In this document: positions 31,152 to 39,423 of the stretch, piece by piece
How positions within the stretch are numbered: position 1 is the first letter of the stretch
Layout of the letters: each line of letters opens with the position of its first letter
NCBI GenBank assembly: GCA_001464955.1
Contig: LNEM01000024.1
Coordinates: 124,001-188,000, forward strand
DNA length: 64,000 bases
Direction of reading: 5' to 3'
Source: Rhizobiales bacterium Ga0077537
GTDB lineage: Bacteria > Pseudomonadota > Alphaproteobacteria > Rhizobiales > Hyphomicrobiaceae
The notes under the pieces: model-generated
What the model saw: the letters and a program-made list of their open reading frames with translations, nothing else
Told to the model about the DNA's origin: nothing
Database searches by the model: none
Made by a program: the position numbers and the translations under genes

Positions 31152-31208
31152 CGCGGATGAATGGGTCCCGGGGACAAGCCCGAGGATGACAGCGGTGGGG
31201 GCCGTGCC
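31152..31208. repeat. 57-bp intergenic repeat, copy 2
   Basis: Direct repeat of 30910-30966. The order unit B, unit A, unit B suggests local duplication of a composite. Confidence 0.7.
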
Positions 31209-31226
31209 ACCCTCCTCCGCGCGTTA

Positions 31227-31264
31227 TTGGTTCGCGCTTCGGATGCCCACTGCGCATCCGCGCG
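31227..31264. repeat. 38-bp direct repeat, copy 1
   Basis: Begins TTGGTTCGCGCTTCGG and contains GCCCACTGCGCATCCGCGCG. It matches 31702-31739 with one mismatch. Confidence 0.65.
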
Positions 31265-31701
31265 GGAACTTATCCCCACGCTCCGGCGCGGGGGTAGTCT
31301 GCGGGGGTTCGCTTCGCGGGGGCCCCGGGCTCGAGCTGGGAGACTACGGGAGGCGGACGCGCACCGGCCAGGCGTGGCGACACTCAGCCGTCGCCCGAGG
31401 ATGCCGCCGTCACGGGAGGTCGTGAGAGACACCCTGACAATCGTAACGGTCGCCGTTCGACAACGGATGCGCGGCGGCCCGCGGCAAGCCGGACGGAGAC
31501 CGGTCCCCAACGCGACACAGGTCGTCGCCGGGGGGGCCGGGCTCCGTGCCAGCCGAAAAGGGGGACCACCCCCGTCGTGCGCAGCGGAGCGGTCGGGCCG
31601 CATCCCAATCCTTAGCAAGAGATCGAGGCACGGCCGCTCCGCCAGCCCCTGTGTTGCCTTGAGTGGCGCTTCGGCTGGCCGCTCCGCATCCTCGTGGAAT
31701 C

Positions 31702-31739
31702 TTGGTTCGCGCTTCGGTTGCCCACTGCGCATCCGCGCG
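31702..31739. repeat. 38-bp direct repeat, copy 2
   Basis: Copy of 31227-31264, ending 66 bp before the DUF3658-like gene. Confidence 0.65.
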
Positions 31740-31804
31740 CACATCGCTGGCCAATGGCTGCATCCAGTTGCTAGGAAGGGTGGAAGTGAACCGCGAGGAT
31801 CGGC

Positions 31805-32104
31805 GTGACGGCAGCAGAACCAGAGACAGGCGACAACGAAGCGGGCGGCGCAATCGTGTCGGACGATGTGCTCGACGCCATCGTCAGGACGGCCGCCGAC
31901 GACGAATGGCGCAAGGTCGCGGTGTTCATCGCCCGCACGGTCGACATGGCGAAGGCGGCCGACGTCACGGTGTCGGGCCAGCAGGTGGCGGCGCGCGTGT
32001 ACGCGCTGGTCGAGACGGGCACGCTCGAAGCCCGCGGCAACGTCCGGCGCTGGCGGGCGGGCGAGGTGCGGCGCGCGACACCCACGACGCCGACGGAGGG
32101 ATAA
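31805..32104 (+). CDS. DUF3658-like small winged-helix protein
   Basis: A 99-aa protein. Residues 18-90 fit the DUF3658 pattern: DDVLDAIVRTAADDEWRKVA, then ARVYALVETGTLEARGN and a closing WRAGEVRR. This is a helix-turn-helix fold found alone or behind DUF1835. The GTG start at 31805 has GAGGA 5-6 bp upstream. It could be a DNA-binding regulator or an accessory subunit. It lies 49 bp before the SLATT gene on the same strand, so the two may form an operon. Function unknown. Confidence 0.65.
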   Translation: MTAAEPETGDNEAGGAIVSDDVLDAIVRTAADDEWRKVAVFIARTVDMAKAADVTVSGQQVAARVYALVETGTLEARGNVRRWRAGEVRRATPTTPTEG

Positions 32105-32153
32105 GCCGGCCACCGGCTTGCCGCCTTCGCGAGAATCGCGTTCCGCTCTAGCC

Positions 32154-32894
32154 ATGAGAGCCGCGCCCGCCCAGCCGAGAACGCCGACACTCCCGGGCGT
32201 GCAACCACCGCTCGCAGGCAGCTGGTACGCGGGGCAGCTGGCCGCGACCCGCGACAAGTATCTCCGCGACTGGACCTTGGCCAAGGGCGCGCGCTTCAAC
32301 GCCGCCAAGCGCTTCGAGCGAAAGAGCAACGCCTCGACGATGGCCTTCGCAATCGCGGGCATCGTCGGCTTCGTGGTGCCCTACTTCGTCCAGCTCTTCG
32401 GTGACGCGATCACGCCGCACGCCCGCAACGTCCTCAATTTCTACAGCTACATCACGGGCCTGCTGTCACTGTCGCTCGGCCTGATCGAGCAGGCGCGGGG
32501 CTACCCGTCGATGTCGCGCCGCTTCGACGAATGCGGCCGCCAGATCAATCGTGTGGTCCGCCGGCTGCGCAATTACCCGGCGCTGGACGAGCGCGAGTTG
32601 CAGAGCCTCGTCGACGAATACGAAAAGGCGCTCGACGTCTGCGACGTCAACCACGATCCGATCGATCGCGATCTGGCACTGGCGGAAGAAGCGGCCGAGC
32701 ACGCGCGCCGGGCCGAACGGTCGGGCCACGCGACATCGGCACAGTTGGCCGAGGCCGAGCGCCGGCTGTGGCGGCTGCGCTGGCTCGAGACCATCCAGAT
32801 CTACCTGCTGTACTGGCTGGTGCTGCTGGCGCCGAGCCTCGTCGCATTCACGATCCTGCTCTGCGACAGCTGTTTTCTGCCCGCAGCCCACTAG
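32154..32894 (+). CDS. SLATT-domain membrane protein
   Basis: A 246-aa protein with the layout of SLATT (SMODS/SLOG-associating two-TM effector). KYLRDWTLAKGARFNAAKRFERK precedes helix TM1 (62-81). TM2 is at 96-113, then the conserved GYPSMSRRFDECGRQINRVVRRL segment and NHDPIDRDLA. A charged helix (172-210) and an extra hydrophobic helix TM3 (217-237) follow. Known SLATT proteins are predicted pore-forming effectors in nucleotide-signal defence systems. No CD-NTase, SLOG or reverse-transcriptase gene is nearby, so activation here is unexplained. ATG 32154 has no strong ribosome site. Confidence 0.75.
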   Translation: MRAAPAQPRTPTLPGVQPPLAGSWYAGQLAATRDKYLRDWTLAKGARFNAAKRFERKSNASTMAFAIAGIVGFVVPYFVQLFGDAITPHARNVLNFYSYITGLLSLSLGLIEQARGYPSMSRRFDECGRQINRVVRRLRNYPALDERELQSLVDEYEKALDVCDVNHDPIDRDLALAEEAAEHARRAERSGHATSAQLAEAERRLWRLRWLETIQIYLLYWLVLLAPSLVAFTILLCDSCFLPAAH

Positions 32895-33148
32895 CAGCAG
32901 GCCACCGCCCGCCAATTTCGGAGCGGTAACTCTCCACCCGACAATTTGAATCCGCCGGCAAAGCGTCCTGTCCAGAGAGGCCGAAATGTGCGATGTTCGG
33001 CAAAGTTGCGCGACGGTCTTCGGATGGCGCAGGTCGTCCGACCGGATCGACACACCGAACCACGCGTCACTGGTCCGTGGGAGACCGTGGCGGGGCAGGC
33101 GCCGGCCTTCAGCAAGACCCGCCTTCAGCGAGAAAGGAACTTCCTCAC

Positions 33149-33547
33149 ATGCGAATGATCTTGAAAGCGGTGACGGCCGTCGGACTGGGCCTCGCCATGA
33201 TGCTCGCGCACATGCCGGACGCCTCGGCCCAGCACAGGGGCAAAGGAAAAGGCGGCGGCGGCGGACCGGTCTACTCCAAGCCGTCGGGCGGCGGCCACCA
33301 CGGCGGACGCCATCGCGGCAGTCGCAACAACACCGGGAAGATCGTGGGCGGCATCGCGGCGGGCATCGCCGGCGCCATCATCCTGAACGAAGTCGCGAGA
33401 AGCTCCCAGGACCGCGGCTACAGCTACGGTGGCGGAAGCTACGCTCGCGGTGGCGACGGACGTCTCAACTGCCGCGGTCTCGCCGCGCGCTGCGAGGATG
33501 GCGCGGGCTGGGCCTGCCGCCGCTTCGATCGCGAGTGCGATCGCTGA
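33149..33547 (+). CDS. small secreted Gly-rich protein
   Basis: A 132-aa protein with a signal peptide (AVTAVGLGLAMMLAHMPDASA, then QHRGKG). A Gly/His/Arg-rich stretch follows (GGGHHGGRHRGSRNN). A short hydrophobic glycine-zipper-like helix (KIVGGIAAGIAGAIILNEV) comes next, and a Cys-containing C-terminus with CRGLAARCEDG and ACRRFDREC ends it. The glycine zipper suggests membrane or cell-envelope association. Function is not recognised. AAGGA precedes the ATG by about 10 bp. A canonical terminator follows. Confidence 0.75.
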   Translation: MRMILKAVTAVGLGLAMMLAHMPDASAQHRGKGKGGGGGPVYSKPSGGGHHGGRHRGSRNNTGKIVGGIAAGIAGAIILNEVARSSQDRGYSYGGGSYARGGDGRLNCRGLAARCEDGAGWACRRFDRECDR

Positions 33548-33580
33548 GGGTGAAGCCGGCCAGATCGAAATGATCTCGGA

Positions 33581-33604
33581 CGGGGGCTCGACAGCCCCCG
33601 TTTT
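33581..33604 (+). terminator. intrinsic (Rho-independent) terminator
   Basis: CGGGGGCT-CGAC-AGCCCCCG stem-loop (33581-33600) followed directly by TTTT. It ends the transcript of the small secreted protein gene, 33 bp past its stop. Confidence 0.88.
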
Positions 33605-33668
33605 CATGTCGCACGATGCTCCGTCGGCGAGATGTCCGCGAACGGCCGGGCCGAAGGGAGCTGCGTCC

Positions 33669-34451
33669 ATGACGAACGAAATCGAGATCAGACGTGAGGG
33701 CGACGTCCAGATCATTCGCTTCAATCGGCCCGAGAAGAAGAACGCACTCACCCGGCCGATGTACGAAGTCATCACGAACGCGCTGAAGTCGGCGGATTCC
33801 GATCCGTCGATCGCGTGCAGCCTGGTCACGGGAGCCGGTGGCGTTTTCTGTGCGGGCAACGACATCACGGACTTCGCCAAGCGCTCGACCGACCTCGGCC
33901 GTCCGGGCGGCGCCTCGAGCCTCATCCAGACATTGCCGACGCTCGAGAAGCCGCTCATCGCGGCCGTCGACGGGCTCGCCATCGGCGTCGGCGTAACGAT
34001 GCTCTTCCACTGCGACCTCGTTTACGCGTCGCCCCGCGCCGTGTTCCGCACGCCCTTCCTTGACCTCGGCCTCGTCATGGAGGCCGGATCGAGTTATCTC
34101 GCGCCGCTCATCATGGGCCATCACCGCGCGTTCGAACTGCTCTGCCTCGGCGAGACGTTCGACGCCGCCGCCGGTCAGTCCGCGGGCTTCGTGAACAAGG
34201 TGGTGCCCGTCGAGACGCTGGAGGCCGAAGCGCTCGCCGCCGCGACCCGCCTCGCCGCGAAACCAAGGGCAGCACTCGTCGCGGCCAAGGGCCTCATGCG
34301 GCAGGCTCAGCGCAGCACGACCCGCGAGCATATCGATCGCGAGGCCGTGGCGTTTTCCGAGTTGCTGCAGACGCCCGAGGCGCGCGAAGCGTTTGCAGCG
34401 TTCCTCGAGAAGCGCAAGCCCGACTTCGCCAAGGCCCGCGCCAAGGGCTGA
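33669..34451 (+). CDS. enoyl-CoA hydratase/isomerase family protein
   Basis: A 260-aa crotonase-fold protein acting on an acyl-CoA thioester. The N-terminus is RPEKKNALTRPMYEVI. The CoA-binding and oxyanion sequence is GAGGVFCAGNDITDFA, and LEKPLIAAVDGLAIGVGVTM follows. AGLFVNK-like AGFVNKVVPVETLE marks the later helix. The first catalytic Glu position of hydratases is not obvious, so isomerase or another crotonase activity is possible. GGGAG precedes ATG 33669. It is downstream of a terminator, so it has its own promoter. Confidence 0.88.
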   Translation: MTNEIEIRREGDVQIIRFNRPEKKNALTRPMYEVITNALKSADSDPSIACSLVTGAGGVFCAGNDITDFAKRSTDLGRPGGASSLIQTLPTLEKPLIAAVDGLAIGVGVTMLFHCDLVYASPRAVFRTPFLDLGLVMEAGSSYLAPLIMGHHRAFELLCLGETFDAAAGQSAGFVNKVVPVETLEAEALAAATRLAAKPRAALVAAKGLMRQAQRSTTREHIDREAVAFSELLQTPEAREAFAAFLEKRKPDFAKARAKG

Positions 34452-34484
34452 GGACGGTCCGGGCTTCGGCCCGGCCGGTCACGC

Positions 34485-34976
34485 CTACTTCGTCGCCTCC
34501 TTGGCGATCTCGTCGAGCAGCGCAACGAGCTTGACGTTGACCTCTTTCATCCGCTTCGAGGGCGTCGCGACCGGCAGCCGGTAGCCGACGTAGATTTTGC
34601 CCGGCTCGTAGCCGAGTTCGTAGACGAAAAGGGCGATCGGACAGTTGGCGATCGCGAACGGCGTCGCGCTCACCGCCTCGTGCGTCAGCTTCGCCGGGCA
34701 GAACTGCATGTATTCGGCCTGCTTGTAGGGCGACTTGGCGCCGAGCGCCGTGACGCTGCCGGTGTCCTGCGCCGTCCGCTCGAGCATGGCGTTGAACTGC
34801 CCGACGTAGTCGATCACGAGCCCCTTGTTGACGATCGCATCCTTGAGGTCGTCGCGCACGTCCTGGTACTTGCCCGCCTTGACGTGGACACGGTAGCCGA
34901 GGTCGTCGGCCGCTTGGGCCGCTGCCGCGAAGCAGAGGCCCGCAAGCGCGATCATGAGGGTGCGCAGTGTCGCCAT
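34485..34976 (-). CDS. secreted DUF302-domain protein
   Basis: A 163-aa precursor with signal peptide (TLMIALAGLCFAAAAQA, cut before ADDLGYRV). The DUF302 domain follows: FNAMLERTAQDTG, FCPAKLTHEAV, and NCPIALFVYE (the family CP motif). DUF302 proteins are small periplasmic domains of unknown role, often near redox or CoA metabolism. It lies 86 bp after cimA on the same strand. Confidence 0.82.
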   Translation of the reverse strand: MATLRTLMIALAGLCFAAAAQAADDLGYRVHVKAGKYQDVRDDLKDAIVNKGLVIDYVGQFNAMLERTAQDTGSVTALGAKSPYKQAEYMQFCPAKLTHEAVSATPFAIANCPIALFVYELGYEPGKIYVGYRLPVATPSKRMKEVNVKLVALLDEIAKEATK

Positions 34977-35062
34977 CGCAACCAACTCCTTCGAGACTCC
35001 GCAACGGATGCCGGACAGACGAGAACCATGCGTCACGGACGGCGGACTCACATTGACGTCCG

Positions 35063-36709
35063 TCAAGATCGCCCTCGTCGCGCCACCGGTGATTTCCGGC
35101 TGCTGCGCGCGCCGTCGTGGAGAAGCTTCCACGTGACGGCATCGGTCAGCGCCTCGAAACTGGCGTCGACGATGTTCGGCGACACGCCGACCGTGAACCA
35201 CCGGAGCCCGCTCGCCTTGTCGCGGCTCTCGACGAGCACCCGCGTCACGGCTTCGGTCCCCCCGGTGAGGATACGCACCTTGTAGTCGACGAGTTCCACG
35301 TCGCGGATCAGGTCCTGGTAGCGGCCGAGATCCTTGCGCAGCGCCGTGTCGAGCGCGTTGACCGGACCGTTGCCTTCCGCCACCGACCACAGCGGCTCGT
35401 CCTCGCCGTCGATGAGGACGCGCACCGACGCCTCCGACACGGTGATGAACTTGCCGACCGCGTTGTGCCGCTTCTCGACGATCACCCGGAAGCTGTCGAC
35501 GGTGAAGAACTCCGGCACCTCGCCGAGCAGCCGCCGCGCAAGCAGTTCGAACGAGGCGTCTGCCCCCTCGTAGGCGTAGCCGAGCGCCTCGCGCTGCTTC
35601 ACCTCTTCGAGCAGTTGACCGATCCGCTCGTCGCCTTTGGGCACCTTGATCCCGAGCCGCTCCAGCTCCGAGATGATGTTGGACTTCCCCGCCTGGTTCG
35701 AGACCAGCACGCGCCGCTGGTTGCCGACGCTCTCGGGCGGCACGTGCTCGTAGGTCTCGGGCTCCTTCAGGATCGCGGAGGCGTGGATGCCGGCCTTCGT
35801 CGCGAACGCACTCTCGCCGACATAGGGCGCCTGCCGCGCCGGGGCCCGGTTCAGCATCTCGTCGAGCAGCCGACTCGCGGCGGTGAGCCGCTTGAGCTTC
35901 TCCTTGCTGACGCCGATCTGGAACGCTTTCGCGAGGTCCGGCTTCAGCAGCAGCGAGGGAATGAGCGACGTCAGGTTGGCATTGCCGCAGCGCTCCCCGA
36001 GCCCGTTGAGCGTGCCCTGCACCTGCCGGCACCCCGCGCGAATGGCGGCGAGCGAGTTGGCGACCGCCTGCTCCGTGTCGTTGTGCGTGTGAATGCCGAG
36101 GTGGCTCCCCGGCACGTGGCCGACGACCTCGCCGACGATGCGCTCGATTTCGTGCGGCAGCGTTCCGCCGTTGGTATCGCAGAGCACGACCCACCGCGCG
36201 CCGGCCTCGTAAGCGGTTTTCGCGACTTCGAGCGCGTAGGCGGGGTTCGCCTTGTAGCCGTCGAAGAAATGCTCGCAGTCGATCATCGGCTCCTTGCCAG
36301 CCGCAGCGATCGCCTCGACGCTTTCGCGCACGCCCGTGACGTTCTCCTCGTTCGTGATCCCGAGCGCGACGCGCACATGATAGTCCCACGCCTTCGCAAC
36401 GAGACACACGGCCGGCGCCGACGATTTGACGACAGCGAGAAAGCCGGGATCGTTGGCCGTCGAGCGGCCCGCGCGCTTGGTCATGCCGAACGCCGTGAAC
36501 GTCGCCGACTTGAACGCAGGCGGCTCAGCGAAGAACTCAGTGTCGGTGTCGTTCGCGCCGGGATACCCGCCCTCGACGTAATCGATGCCGAGATCGTCGA
36601 GCACTTCTGCAATGCGTCGCTTGTCGGCCGCCGAGAAATCGACGCCCTGCGTCTGCGCGCCGTCACGCAGTGTCGTGTCGAAAAGATAGAGCCTGTCTCG
36701 CTTGGGCAT
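35063..36709 (-). CDS. cimA: citramalate synthase
   Basis: Condenses pyruvate and acetyl-CoA to (R)-citramalate, the first step of threonine-independent isoleucine synthesis. The 548-aa protein has the alpha-IPMS/HMGL TIM barrel with metal and substrate motif DTTLRDGAQTQGVDFSA at the N-terminus. HTHNDTEQAVANSLAAIRAG is the metal-site helix, and GTLNGLGERCGNANL is the GxGER-type loop. The C-terminal regulatory domain (about residues 400-525) is LeuA-like and normally binds isoleucine. CimA rather than 2-isopropylmalate synthase fits the DYVEGGYPGANDTD motif. It is part of the overlapping cysS operon. Confidence 0.95.
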   Translation of the reverse strand: MPKRDRLYLFDTTLRDGAQTQGVDFSAADKRRIAEVLDDLGIDYVEGGYPGANDTDTEFFAEPPAFKSATFTAFGMTKRAGRSTANDPGFLAVVKSSAPAVCLVAKAWDYHVRVALGITNEENVTGVRESVEAIAAAGKEPMIDCEHFFDGYKANPAYALEVAKTAYEAGARWVVLCDTNGGTLPHEIERIVGEVVGHVPGSHLGIHTHNDTEQAVANSLAAIRAGCRQVQGTLNGLGERCGNANLTSLIPSLLLKPDLAKAFQIGVSKEKLKRLTAASRLLDEMLNRAPARQAPYVGESAFATKAGIHASAILKEPETYEHVPPESVGNQRRVLVSNQAGKSNIISELERLGIKVPKGDERIGQLLEEVKQREALGYAYEGADASFELLARRLLGEVPEFFTVDSFRVIVEKRHNAVGKFITVSEASVRVLIDGEDEPLWSVAEGNGPVNALDTALRKDLGRYQDLIRDVELVDYKVRILTGGTEAVTRVLVESRDKASGLRWFTVGVSPNIVDASFEALTDAVTWKLLHDGARSSRKSPVARRGRS

Positions 36710-36712
36710 GGA

Positions 36713-36826
36713 TCACCAGTATCCGTAGAACTTGAAGAACAGCGCCGACGCAGCCGCGAGGATCGCGAGCTTGAGCACGATGTAGTAGAGCCAGTGCTTG
36801 GGAAACGGCGTCTCCGGTGGCTTCAT
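36713..36826 (-). CDS. 37-aa membrane microprotein
   Basis: A short gene between the GFA protein and cimA. The product begins MKPPETPFPKHWLYY and has one hydrophobic helix (about 15-33, VLKLAILAASALFFKF) ending in GYW. It starts with the ATG that overlaps the GFA stop (ATGA, 36823-36826), has GGAGAG 5-9 bp upstream, and ends 3 bp before cimA. The tight packing makes translation likely. Function unknown. Confidence 0.7.
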   Translation of the reverse strand: MKPPETPFPKHWLYYIVLKLAILAAASALFFKFYGYW

Positions 36827-37287
36827 GGGGCTCTCCTCTCCTCGTCCGTGTCATGGTCGGGATGCTGACGCGACACGATGCGCTGGTAGCGCGATTCCTG
36901 GCGCGCCGCTTCGTCCGGGTTCGGCCCCGGAATAAGAGCGAGGTCATCGAGCCAACGCAGCCGCGCCTCGGCCGCAAGCTGGATCACGGGCACGATCTCC
37001 TGCGCCCGGTCGAACGCGGCAATCGCCACATCGACGCTCGCGCCGTCCTCGAATGTAAGCGGCGTGCCGCAATCGCGGCAGAAACCGCGCCGCACGGTGT
37101 CCGAGCTGGCGAAATGGCTCGGCGCACCGCGGGTCCACGTGAGGTCGTGCGCCGTCACGAGGAGGCCGCCGACACTCCCGAAGGCCTTCTGGCACATGCG
37201 GCAATGACAGAGCGATGCGCGTCCGAGCCGACCGGCGCGGAACCGGATCGCGCCGCATTGGCACCCGCCGCTCCAAGCCGCGCTCAC
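36823..37287 (-). CDS. GFA (CENP-V/Gfa) family zinc protein
   Basis: A 154-aa protein of the glutathione-dependent formaldehyde-activating enzyme superfamily. The two structural/catalytic zinc motifs are visible: CQCGAIRF with CHCRMCQKAFG, and FCRDCGTPLTF. Members often act on thiol adducts, but many have unknown substrates. GTG 37287 overlaps the GNAT stop (GTGA, 37284-37287) and has GGAGAG upstream. Confidence 0.88.
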   Translation of the reverse strand: MSAAWSGGCQCGAIRFRAGRLGRASLCHCRMCQKAFGSVGGLLVTAHDLTWTRGAPSHFASSDTVRRGFCRDCGTPLTFEDGASVDVAIAAFDRAQEIVPVIQLAAEARLRWLDDLALIPGPNPDEAARQESRYQRIVSRQHPDHDTDEERRAP

Positions 37288-37811
37288 GACCGCTCTCCGT
37301 CGTCGGGTGCGCCCTTGGTCGGCGCAGCACCGCCCTTGGCCAGCGTCTTGCTCATCGTCGTGTTGGCGAGCCACACGTCACCGATCGGGATATTGTTCCG
37401 CCGCGTCGGCTGGTAGCCGCGAGCGAGGAAGAACTCGTAGGCCGTATCGCTGACGTCCGCCGTCAGCTTTTCCGCACCGCGCGCGGCCGCGATGCGCTCG
37501 AGCGCATCGATCAGCGCCGTGCCGACACCCTCCCGGATCGAGAACGGATGCACGAACAGAAGATCGATTTCGGAGTTGGCCTTCAGGCTCGCGAAACCCT
37601 CGATCTCGCCATCCTGCTCGACGATCAGCGTCAGGTTTTCCCCGAGCCGCTTGGCGAACGCGATGGCATCGGCGGCGCCCGACATCCACGCGAGGCGCTG
37701 CTCCTCGTCGTAGTCCTCGCCGGTCAGTTCCTCGATCGATTGCCCGAGCAGGTCCTGCAGCCGAATGGTGTCCGCCGGCAGGAACGGGCGCAGGGGATGC
37801 GCCGGCTTCAT
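37284..37811 (-). CDS. GNAT-family N-acetyltransferase
   Basis: A 175-aa acetyltransferase. Motif A is [22 protein letters not shown] (acetyl-CoA pyrophosphate loop REGVGTAL), preceded by a substrate strand, [13 protein letters not shown]. The C-terminal helix is [15 protein letters not shown]. The ATG at 37811 overlaps the cysS stop (ATGA, 37808-37811). The substrate is unknown; a role in protein or tRNA-related acetylation is not shown by the sequence. Confidence 0.88.
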   Translation of the reverse strand: MKPAHPLRPFLPADTIRLQDLLGQSIEELTGEDYDEEQRLAWMSGAADAIAFAKRLGENLTLIVEQDGEIEGFASLKANSEIDLLFVHPFSIREGVGTALIDALERIAAARGAEKLTADVSDTAYEFFLARGYQPTRRNNIPIGDVWLANTTMSKTLAKGGAAPTKGAPDDGERS

Positions 37812-39196
37812 CGCTTCGTCTCCCACGTCGTCTCAAATTCACCCGTCTCTTTGTTCTTGCCGTCCTTGAGCTGGACCCCCATCGCGGCAAGCTCGTCCCG
37901 GATGCGGTCGCTCTCCGCGAAGTCCTTGCGTTTCCGCGCTTCGAGGCGGGCTGTGATGAGCGCGTCGACGCGGGTTTCGTCGATGGTGACGCCCGCCGGA
38001 CGCCAGGCCCGCCAAGTCTCCAGCGACGACTGAAGAAACCCCATGAGCCGAGCCGATGCCTTGAGACTGGCCTTCGCGTCGCTGCTGCCCTTGGCAGCCT
38101 CGGCCCGCAGCACATGCATGGCTGCGATGGCTCTCGGCGTATTGAGATCGTCGAGAAGTGCGTCGAGCACCTCCGGCGCGATCTCACCGTCGTCGTCGGC
38201 ATCCGCCGCGAGTTCGTACCAGAGATCGAGTGTGCGCCGCGAATCGAAGACGAGCCGCTCTGTCCAAGGCAATGGCTGCCGGTAATGCGACGACAGCAAC
38301 GCGAGCCGTCCAGCTTCACCCGGCGCCTGATCGAGGAGTTCCCGCACTGTGATGAAGTTGCCGAGCGACTTCGACATCTTCTCGCCGGCCTCGGCCTCGA
38401 GGAATCCGTTGTGCATCCAGACGTTCGCCATCACGGCCGTGCCGTGCGCGCAACGAGACTGTGCAATTTCGTTCTCGTGATGCGGAAAGACGAGATCGAT
38501 GCCGCCACCATGAATGTCGAACACCTGCCCGAGATGCTTGCCCGCCATCGCCGAGCACTCGATGTGCCAGCCGGGACGCCCGGGCTCGGCTATGCCGCAG
38601 GGGCTCGCCCAGCTCGGCTCCCCGGGCTTCGATGGCTTCCAGAGCACGAAATCCATGGGACTACGCTTGTAGGGCGCCACGTCGACGCGCGCGCCGGCTT
38701 CCATCTCCTCGACCGAGCGGTTCGAGAGGCGACCGTAGTCGGGCATGCTCGGCACATCGAACAGCACGTGCCCGGCGGCCACGTACGCGTGCCCCTTCTC
38801 GACGAGCAGTTCGCAGATCGCCGTCATCTCGTCGATATGGCCCGTGGCGCGCGGCTCGACGGTGGGCGGCAGGCACAGAAGGCCTGCTGCATCGGCGTGG
38901 AACTGGCGTGTCGTCCGCTCCGTAACGTCGGCGATCGCCACGCCTTCTTCGGCCGCGCGCGCGTTGATCTTGTCGTCGACGTCCGTGATGTTCCGCGCAT
39001 AGGTAACATGCTCGGGCCCGAACGTGTGTCGGAGCACCCGGAACAGCAGATCGAACACGACGAGCATGCGCCCGTTGCCGATGTGAATGAAGTCATAGAC
39101 CGTCGGCCCGCACGCATACATGCGCACGTTCGTCGGATCGATCGGTTCGAACCGCTCCTTGCGGCGCGTCAGCGTATTGTAGAGTTGCAGCACCAT
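37808..39196 (-). CDS. cysS: cysteinyl-tRNA synthetase
   Basis: Class I synthetase that charges tRNA-Cys, 462 aa. The HIGH motif is HIGN in [19 protein letters not shown], with the first zinc-binding Cys just before it. KMSKSLGNF is the KMSKS loop. The zinc-site residues [10 protein letters not shown] and HENEIAQS are present. ATG 39196 gives the conserved start [14 protein letters not shown]. It is the first gene of the overlapping operon cysS-GNAT-GFA-microprotein-cimA. Confidence 0.97.
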   Translation of the reverse strand: MVLQLYNTLTRRKERFEPIDPTNVRMYACGPTVYDFIHIGNGRMLVVFDLLFRVLRHTFGPEHVTYARNITDVDDKINARAAEEGVAIADVTERTTRQFHADAAGLLCLPPTVEPRATGHIDEMTAICELLVEKGHAYVAAGHVLFDVPSMPDYGRLSNRSVEEMEAGARVDVAPYKRSPMDFVLWKPSKPGEPSWASPCGIAEPGRPGWHIECSAMAGKHLGQVFDIHGGGIDLVFPHHENEIAQSRCAHGTAVMANVWMHNGFLEAEAGEKMSKSLGNFITVRELLDQAPGEAGRLALLSSHYRQPLPWTERLVFDSRRTLDLWYELAADADDDGEIAPEVLDALLDDLNTPRAIAAMHVLRAEAAKGSSDAKASLKASARLMGFLQSSLETWRAWRPAGVTIDETRVDALITARLEARKRKDFAESDRIRDELAAMGVQLKDGKNKETGEFETTWETKR

Positions 39197-39423
39197 GACA
39201 GTCCCCTGGCCAGGCACCGATGGGATGCATCAAGCAACGCATCGGCCACTCGGCTGGCGAGGGGCTTTTCTCTGTCGTCGAATGGGCAAAGAAGCGCGCC
39301 GCGCGCCAGCGATTGAGCTAGCTCGTGATAATGATGCCGCAACACGAGTTGACGGCAGGTTTCGCGACGTTCCGCTTCATGGCCGCGCTTATGCGCTTTC
39401 GCACTGTTTCGGTCAAGTCTGGA

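Larger units (their letters stand above)
30517..31804. other. 1.3-kb non-coding, repeat-rich block
   Basis: The open frames here are GC-rich and consist of repeat sequence translated in both directions, so I call no gene. The block holds hairpins (30564-30625), two copies of a ~130-bp element with terminal inverted repeats, two copies of a 57-bp repeat and two copies of a 38-bp repeat, listed separately. The remainder (about 31265-31700) is G/C-rich unique sequence with no recognisable feature. Confidence 0.7.

Noticed and set aside
30635-31425. Plus-strand frames across the repeat block (184 and 168 aa)
   Set aside because: They are translated repeats (duplicated peptide segments arise from duplicated DNA); no known family and no ribosome site.
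31049-32362. Long minus-strand open frame (437 aa) over the repeats and the DUF3658/SLATT genes
   Set aside because: Arg/Ala/Gly/Pro-rich product without domain pattern, antisense to two better supported genes; typical of GC-rich shadow frames.
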